Source: JBBTSG01 sp038064775 (GTDB taxonomy: Bacteria > Patescibacteriota > Minisyncoccia > UBA6257 > GWB1-50-10). From it: a stretch of 64,000 nt of DNA. The stretch lies in assembly GCA_038064775.1 (NCBI GenBank), contig JBBTSG010000014.1:5059-69058 (forward strand), in the 5' to 3' direction. Below are positions 58,498-64,000 of the stretch, piece by piece (positions within the stretch are counted from its first letter, which is position 1; every line of letters starts with the position of its first letter). The translations under genes and the position numbers were made by a program. Below the pieces are notes generated by a model. It was given only the letters and a program-made list of their open reading frames with translations, was not told the DNA's origin and ran no database searches.

Positions 58498-59706
58498 TTA
58501 CTCAATAATATTTATCAAATCAGGAAATTTTTCTCGGTAGTAGTTAAGACCTCTGGTTCGCAGTTCTTTATCGTCAATTCCTGTTTTAGAAATAAAATTT
58601 TTCTCGGTAATGTTAATAGATTCTATATCTTTAACCGTTAAGCCGCCCAACACCTGCGCTTCAATATATTGCATCTTACTTGGCTCATAATATTTTATTT
58701 CTCTTCCGTTAACTGTGGCTTCGGTTTCACTAAGTAATTGATGATGTAATGTGTACATCGATTTTGCGATGAGAGCGTGTTCAAAAGACAATTGCTGTTT
58801 TTTAGCGCTGCCGTCTTTACGCAAATCGCTAAATGGCTCAATAAGGCCATTTATATTCATAGAATCGCCGGCCGTAAAAACGACCTTGTTCTTAACTCGC
58901 TCTGGATCGACAACAAACACAAAACTCCCGTATTGCGCCGCCGCACCCTTTTCTAACTCATTTTTGTAACCACTTGCCAAAGCCATATAAACCGGCTTTG
59001 AACCTGATTCTGATTCTGAAAAAATTCCGAGGTCTTTTTCTCTTTCGTCTCTGCGCAAATCATAGCCCTCATTATCCGCATCCATTATAACCCCAATCAT
59101 CCCACCAGTTTTCCTCGCATCCTTTTTATCTTTTTCTTCAAGTTCGGCAAAAGGGATAAATTTACCGGCCTCCAAAATAGGAGTGATAGCGGAAGCATTT
59201 ATAGTGAGTTTTGGTGAAGATTTAATTTGTTCATAAATATCCGAAAGTTTTCTAAGAAGGTCTTCTTGATCCTCTTTCTTTTCTTTCATAGGGGACACTT
59301 TGTCGAGAACTTCATAATTTATTTCCCTCGCAACCCGCCAATCTATAGAGTCTCCTTCTTTAATCCCCCGTTGCGCTCGAAGCTGGTTTTCTATGTTTAA
59401 TTCTTCCGTAAAATAACTTTTTTTATCCGGCCTCCCTTTAAGACAGTGATACTCAAAAAAATTTTGAAGCATCAACTTGATATTTTCAAACGATTTCTCA
59501 TTAATCATTTCGACAACTGATTTTTCGGGAGTTTTTTCTCCTAATTCTTTCTCTGTCGGTTTTTCTATTTCCTCTTGCTGGATCAAGCCGAACACCGGGA
59601 ATACTTCTTTATCCAAGAAATTTTTAAGCTCGCTGTTTTCTATCTCCTCTACGGCTTTCTCGTGAGGTTGCTCTGGTAATTGCGTACTCATTGATTCGAA
59701 TTTCAT
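58498..59706 (-). CDS. Orphan 402-residue protein, possibly ADP-ribosyltransferase-like (DUF3626-like) C-terminus
   Basis: The N-terminal ~170 residues are Glu/Lys-rich and helical. The C-terminal half has AAQYGSFVFVVDPERVKNKVVFTAGDSM and, later, MQYIEAQVLGGLTVKDIESINI; the order YG...GDS...EAQ-GG recalls DUF3626/ART-like folds, but this is a weak impression. It lies between rnhA and a broken rnhA 3' end and may have been inserted there. The ATG at 59706 is preferred to TTG at 59709. Confidence 0.5.
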   Translation of the reverse strand: MKFESMSTQLPEQPHEKAVEEIENSELKNFLDKEVFPVFGLIQQEEIEKPTEKELGEKTPEKSVVEMINEKSFENIKLMLQNFFEYHCLKGRPDKKSYFTEELNIENQLRAQRGIKEGDSIDWRVAREINYEVLDKVSPMKEKKEDQEDLLRKLSDIYEQIKSSPKLTINASAITPILEAGKFIPFAELEEKDKKDARKTGGMIGVIMDADNEGYDLRRDEREKDLGIFSESESGSKPVYMALASGYKNELEKGAAAQYGSFVFVVDPERVKNKVVFTAGDSMNINGLIEPFSDLRKDGSAKKQQLSFEHALIAKSMYTLHHQLLSETEATVNGREIKYYEPSKMQYIEAQVLGGLTVKDIESINITEKNFISKTGIDDKELRTRGLNYYREKFPDLINIIE

Positions 59707-59711
59707 CAAAA

Positions 59712-60152
59712 TTATAATAACGTATCCAAAGCCCTATTCACAAGCGTGTCCGCTTCGCCGTTTTCTTCGCGGGGAACGTAAGTGAACTCAACCGATTGAA
59801 AATCCTGCTTTAAATTCCAAACTTCAACAAAACGGGGAATAAGTTCGTGCTCTTTAATTTTGTAATCACCTCGCAGTTGGCTCACCACAAGTTCACTGTC
59901 GGAACGGATTTCAACATCCGTTTTTTTCGCCTCATCACCACCGATCAACGCTTTGACTTTCTTTAAGCCAAAAACAACCGCTTCATATTCCGCAACATTA
60001 TTTGTCGTCTCGCCTATCGCTTTGGAATAACCTCGGCCCAAGGCCGATCCGCCTTGGGCGGACTTATCTTTGATTACGACTCCAATCGCCGCCGACCCGG
60101 GATTTCCTCTCGCGCCACCATCTGTGTAAATGATTATTTTACTCTTTTCCAT
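59712..60152 (-). CDS. rnhA: Ribonuclease HI
   Basis: Degrades RNA in RNA/DNA hybrids. The four acidic residues are in IYTDGGARGNPG, TTNNVAEYEAV, IRSDSELVVSQLRGDYK and EENGEADTLVNRA. Residues 31-39 (SAQGGSALG) between the first two strands are encoded by a palindrome at 60035-60063. 146 residues. It overlaps the DHH gene upstream by 19 bp. Confidence 0.94.
   Translation of the reverse strand: MEKSKIIIYTDGGARGNPGSAAIGVVIKDKSAQGGSALGRGYSKAIGETTNNVAEYEAVVFGLKKVKALIGGDEAKKTDVEIRSDSELVVSQLRGDYKIKEHELIPRFVEVWNLKQDFQSVEFTYVPREENGEADTLVNRALDTLL
60035..60063. repeat. GCCCAAGGC/GCCTTGGGC inverted repeat inside rnhA
   Basis: GCCCAAGGC-CGATCC-GCCTTGGGC, in frame, encoding SAQGGSALG. Confidence 0.7.
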
Positions 60153-60961
60153 GGGAATGGTTTATTTACGGGAGTTATGAACGCTGAAGCGGCTTTGTGT
60201 CCTCCACTACCATATTTCGTGGCGATTTTTGCAACGTCTACTTTGCCGTTCGAACGCAACGAAACTCTTATTACTTTATTATCTCTTTGATACCAAATAA
60301 TTCCTATCGGCGGTTTCATTTTTACAAGTTCGTGGCCTAACTCTGACCTGTAAAGCGGTGAATTCACGGCGAGAACTTTGTACCCTTCAAAATTTACAAG
60401 ATAAGCTTTTTCAAGAATACGATTTATTAAAATTTTGTCGTAACGGAGCAATAATTTTCCACGATCGCTTACCAATTTCATTTTTTTCTCAAGCTCGCCT
60501 GCGAGTTTATTAAATGCGGAAAATGAAAATTCGTACAAATTTAGGTAAGAAATAATTTCTCTAGAAAATGGCAGTCGCCAATGCCAAAGATCCATATCTT
60601 CGATATAACGCAAAAGTTTCGGCACCGGTTTTTTAGGGTGGAAATATTTCCATGTTAAAACTGATCCAGAATGATTCAAATCAAAAGAATAACCAGCCCC
60701 TCTTTTTACTTGGTCTTTAGCGGTAATGTGGTGGTCTATAAAAATAACTTCCTTCGCAATTTTCAATAATTCCGAAAACATCGGTTCGCTGTGCGTAAAA
60801 TCAACGCTGTAAACCAGCTTATTTTTTAAGCCCTTAGGCAATGGTAGGCCGCGATCAACTGCAATATAATCTGCTTTTTTACCTAATTTTTTGCGTGCCG
60901 CCCAAGCCGCCCCAAACCCGTCCGGACAATTTGCATGATACAAAACAACGATTTTTTTCAT
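60134..60961 (-). CDS. DHH family phosphoesterase
   Basis: VLYHANCPDGFGAAWAA, VYSVDFTHSEPMF, VIFIDHHITA (DHH motif) and the C-terminal GSGGHKAASAF (DHHA1) are seen. The family includes nano-RNases and (p)Ap/c-di-AMP phosphodiesterases; which one is not clear. The start at 60961 begins the fold (MKKIVVLYH). A promoter TTGTTT-18-TATAAT ends only ~12 bp before it, so the mRNA is probably leaderless or nearly so. Overlaps rnhA. Confidence 0.87.
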   Translation of the reverse strand: MKKIVVLYHANCPDGFGAAWAARKKLGKKADYIAVDRGLPLPKGLKNKLVYSVDFTHSEPMFSELLKIAKEVIFIDHHITAKDQVKRGAGYSFDLNHSGSVLTWKYFHPKKPVPKLLRYIEDMDLWHWRLPFSREIISYLNLYEFSFSAFNKLAGELEKKMKLVSDRGKLLLRYDKILINRILEKAYLVNFEGYKVLAVNSPLYRSELGHELVKMKPPIGIIWYQRDNKVIRVSLRSNGKVDVAKIATKYGSGGHKAASAFITPVNKPFPWKRVK

Positions 60962-61076
60962 TGATTCTATACTATTATACGGTAAATACACTCCTAAAAA
61001 CAAAACCTTAAAACTTGTCATAGGTTTAAACCTAGGGCAGATAGAAGTCCTTCGCAAAATTATTGCAAAATTAGCC

Positions 61077-61229
61077 CTATGGCAAAGCTGGCGGTAAAAG
61101 CACTTGCTCTGCGTTATTAATATTATTTCCGTCCAGGGGATTCTCACTATTTGGTTTTTGCCAAAAATAAAACCCAACCAAGAAAATAATTATAATTATG
61201 GCGATTATTGGAACTAATTTTTTGTTCAT
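61077..61229 (-). CDS. Very small membrane protein (50 residues)
   Basis: MNKKLVPIIAIIIIIFLVGFYFWQK: a single N-terminal helix and a short polar tail (NNINNAEQVLLPPALP). It starts eight bases behind the stop of the secreted protein gene, on the same strand, so it is probably cotranslated. No clear SD. Confidence 0.5.
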   Translation of the reverse strand: MNKKLVPIIAIIIIIFLVGFYFWQKPNSENPLDGNNINNAEQVLLPPALP

Positions 61230-61237
61230 ATTTTTTA

Positions 61238-61909
61238 TTAGTTAGGCAATTGAGGCAATGCCGGGACTTGATCTTTCAAACTAAACTGACAATTTTTTTC
61301 GACATTCACAATCATGCCATGACCCATCACATTACTTCCTTTTTCTTTGTCGAAATAAAATCCGATTAGGTTTTGCCATGGATTTTGACCTTCAGTCGCT
61401 TTCAGAGCATCATACGCGTACGCTTTCTTCACATTACAATTACCGGTAATGTCGTTAAAATTCTGACCAATCATATCAGACGTAATAAATTTAAAATTCC
61501 AGCCCGTTAACATAGCAAACAATTCTTTTTGCATCTTGGGGACTGTATAGATTACATCGCCTTCTTCTGGATAATAAAACCAATACGAACCACGGACATA
61601 TCTATCAAAATAATTAAAATCTATGCCAGAACCAGATAATGCTTGTTTTAATTCGCTAGTAATTTTTTCTTTTTCCTCCTTTGTAAGTTCTGGTTTAATC
61701 CTATAATACTTATTTAATATCGGGACGTAACTAAAAATATATTGCGCTTTTTCCATAAGCGGTCTAGGAAAATCCTCTCCGTTACCTAACAAATTCCAAC
61801 CCTTATAAACATGCTTTGTAATGGTGCTACTAGTAGATTGCGCAAAAACACTCATTCCTCCAAAAAATAGAAGCGTCACTGCTAAAACGCCTAGAATGTA
61901 TTTCTTCAT
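61238..61909 (-). CDS. Orphan secreted protein, 223 residues
   Basis: Signal peptide (~1-23, ending SVFAQ), then a domain starting KHVYKGWNLLGNG, a motif seen at the start of some surface-protein beta domains, with many aromatic residues and two cysteines. Not recognised further. Forms a unit with the 50-residue membrane protein. Confidence 0.6.
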   Translation of the reverse strand: MKKYILGVLAVTLLFFGGMSVFAQSTSSTITKHVYKGWNLLGNGEDFPRPLMEKAQYIFSYVPILNKYYRIKPELTKEEKEKITSELKQALSGSGIDFNYFDRYVRGSYWFYYPEEGDVIYTVPKMQKELFAMLTGWNFKFITSDMIGQNFNDITGNCNVKKAYAYDALKATEGQNPWQNLIGFYFDKEKGSNVMGHGMIVNVEKNCQFSLKDQVPALPQLPN

Positions 61910-61935
61910 AATTTAAGTATATAAGATTCGTTTCT

Positions 61936-63054
61936 TTATCGCAAGGCTTCTATCCCCAGCAACTTTTTTCCGCTCAAAAATTCCAGCATTGCGCCGCCGC
62001 CAGTTGATAAAAACAAATTCTTGTTTTTAGTTATGAGTTTTGAGTTGTTGGTTATAAGTTTAAGTGAAGCGAGTGTTTCGCCACCGCCAATAACAGCAAT
62101 AGCTTTTTTATTCGCAAAAATAGCTTTCCACGTCGCGATTGTCCCTTTTTCAAATCCTTTTTTTTCAAAAAGCCCGATAGGACCGTTCCAGATTATCGTT
62201 TTTGATTTAGCGATAATTTTGCTCCATTCATTTATGGTTTGCGGCCCAATGTCTAGAATTTTCTTTGCCGAAACTTTAATGTCGCTTGGCAAAACAATTT
62301 TCGGCGAGCCGATAAACTTTTTTACAAACGGCAGTGATGCTTTATCGTAAAAAGATTTACCAATCGGCAAACCATTCGCCAAAAAGAAAGTATTTGCCGG
62401 CCCGCCAGCAATTATAAATTTGTCCGCTTTGTTCCAAAAATATTTGAGCACGCCCACTTTATCGGAAACTTTCGCGCCGCCTAAAACAATAACAAACGGC
62501 TTAGCACTATAGTTAATTATAGCGCCAAGTTTTTTTAGTTCTTTTTCAAGAAGTAAACCACCGTATGAGGGAAGATATTTTGTAATTGCGACAACTGATG
62601 CGTTCTTGCGATGAGAAACGGCAAAAGCGTCGTTCACAAAAAAATCACCGAGTTTAGCGAGCTCACGCGTGAAACTAGGGTCATTTGCTTCCTCTCCCTG
62701 GAAAAATCGTAAATTTTCGACGAGCACTATTTTCGCATCCGAATTTTTAACCACTTTCTCTAAAGCACCCGTCCTAGCGGCGTATACAAAATCAACCGCA
62801 GTTTTTAATTTTTTCGCGAAAATGGGACCGAACGGAGCAAGAGAATAATTTTTTTCGTACTTTCCAGGCCGGCCGCGATGGCTTAGCAAAATAATTTTTG
62901 TTTTATTTTTGAGCAAAAGCTTGATTGTCGGAATTACCGCCTCAAGACGATAACTATCAAGCTCCCCGCCCGGCTCAATATTTAAATCAATTCGCAAAAG
63001 CGCGGTTTTACCAGCGTATTTTTTTAAATTTGTTTTTGAGAGAAATTTAATCAC
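61936..63054 (-). CDS. pgk: Phosphoglycerate kinase
   Basis: ATP-forming step of lower glycolysis. LLRIDLNIEPGGELDSYR, LLSHRGRPG, LVENLRFFQGEEANDP, FVNDAFAVSHRKNAS, FVIVLGGAKVSDKVGVL and STGGGAMLEFLSG are present. 372 residues, a little short. Residues ~333-344 (KLITNNSKLITKNK) are encoded by TAACCAACAACTC-like repeated motifs and look inserted. The start is GTG at 63054, eight bases after a TATAAT, so the mRNA is likely leaderless. Confidence 0.95.
   Translation of the reverse strand: MIKFLSKTNLKKYAGKTALLRIDLNIEPGGELDSYRLEAVIPTIKLLLKNKTKIILLSHRGRPGKYEKNYSLAPFGPIFAKKLKTAVDFVYAARTGALEKVVKNSDAKIVLVENLRFFQGEEANDPSFTRELAKLGDFFVNDAFAVSHRKNASVVAITKYLPSYGGLLLEKELKKLGAIINYSAKPFVIVLGGAKVSDKVGVLKYFWNKADKFIIAGGPANTFFLANGLPIGKSFYDKASLPFVKKFIGSPKIVLPSDIKVSAKKILDIGPQTINEWSKIIAKSKTIIWNGPIGLFEKKGFEKGTIATWKAIFANKKAIAVIGGGETLASLKLITNNSKLITKNKNLFLSTGGGAMLEFLSGKKLLGIEALR
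62022..62056. repeat. A/T-rich repeated motif inside pgk
   Basis: AAACTTATAACC...AACTCATAAC on the coding strand, similar to motifs before gltX (14795-14858) and in the gene at 4386; in frame. Confidence 0.5.
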
Positions 63055-63082
63055 TAAAATGATTATAACGTTTTCACAAAAT

Positions 63083-63111
63083 AAAAAAACTCTCTAGATT
63101 AGAGTTTTTTT
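63083..63111 (-). terminator. Terminator of the rRNA operon
   Basis: AAAAAACTCT / AGAGTTTTTT stem with T7, 20 bp behind the 5S gene. Confidence 0.75.
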
Positions 63112-63131
63112 CTTAAAATTTACGACCAATG

Positions 63132-63254
63132 AATTCCCGGCAAATCTTACTTTCCCAGCCGCCGAAGCAGCAAGTATCATCAGAGTTCAACGCTTTTACT
63201 TCCGAGTTCGGAATGGGATCGGGTAGGTCACATTAAACCGAATCACCAGGAAAT
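63132..63254 (-). rRNA. rrf: 5S ribosomal RNA
   Basis: TTCCTGGTGA at the 5' end pairs with TGCCGGGAA at the 3' end; ACCTACCCGATCCCATTCCGAACTCGG is the typical loop A-C region and GATGATACT the loop E region. It follows the 23S gene by ~45 bp with no tRNA between. Confidence 0.93.
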
Positions 63255-63299
63255 CATTAGCCACAATTCCAACTTAAGTTAAAAATTCGTTCCTGAGTG

Positions 63300-64000
<701 letters not shown>

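Noticed and set aside
60962..61177. N-terminal extension of the DHH protein
   Set aside because: It runs out of frame through the 50-residue membrane protein gene and the promoter of the DHH gene.

Overview
The window looks like a piece of a metagenome-derived genome of a Candidate Phyla Radiation (Patescibacteria) bacterium, most probably of the Parcubacteria type. The reasons are the mix of compact housekeeping genes with many short orphan genes, a PilX-like/type IV pilin pair, a reduced carbon module (enolase, PEP synthase, type-2 glycerate kinase, 2-hydroxyacid dehydrogenase, PGK), no visible amino-acid or cofactor biosynthesis apart from NAD kinase, and a 23S rRNA gene split by a group I intron. 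The standard genetic code fits: UGA ends several conserved genes and a UGA-type release factor (RF2) is present. A run of 100 Ns at 21550-21649 is flanked by identical 53-bp sequence and is probably an artificial scaffold gap.

Layout. 1-5.9 kb: pilus genes, dnaX, a PEBP protein, a DNA glycosylase and an ECF sigma factor. 6-16.3 kb: a mostly co-directional + strand block (ychF, scpA, scpB, D,D-carboxypeptidase, mraY, an amidohydrolase with altered metal-binding motifs, ftsW, murG, gltX) for chromosome segregation and cell-wall synthesis, followed by an M23 murein hydrolase activator. 17.5-25 kb: an accessory stretch of orphan small genes, many with their own consensus promoter and terminator, plus a PD-(D/E)XK nuclease, a NUDIX protein and a DEAD-box helicase. 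25-35 kb: DoxX, enolase, dehydrogenase, ppsA, glycerate kinase, an ASCH protein and a bPH2-like/AlbA_2 fusion. 35-45 kb: secA with a structured leader, a large exported HExxH protein with a barrel-like C-terminus, rmuC, tRNA-Leu, rpmA, rplI and ctp. 45-49 kb: def-fmt, superoxide dismutase, a dsbB/thioredoxin pair and tRNA-Gln. 49-53 kb: GIY-YIG protein, a broken HEPN-like gene, small membrane proteins, a second exported S41 protease and an unassigned ~350-nt RNA. 53-64 kb: nadK, ftsEX, an RF2 without its N-terminal domain, tRNA-Thr, an HNH nuclease, RNase P RNA, rnhA plus a broken rnhA copy, a DHH phosphoesterase, pgk, 5S rRNA and the 3' part of the 23S rRNA gene with its intron.

The most striking signal is a set of short palindromic repeats that occur as intergenic terminators and also as in-frame insertions inside conserved genes (ychF, scpA, secA, fmt, sod, mpg, rnhA; a related A/T-rich motif in pgk) and inside RNase P RNA. 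The behaviour resembles that of Rickettsia palindromic elements. Superoxide dismutase alone carries three different palindromes, and RNase P RNA carries a cluster of about 120 nt plus a second site. Other points of interest are the secA leader with two mutually exclusive hairpins, two or three unassigned structured RNAs, and an apparent frameshift in a G6 tract.
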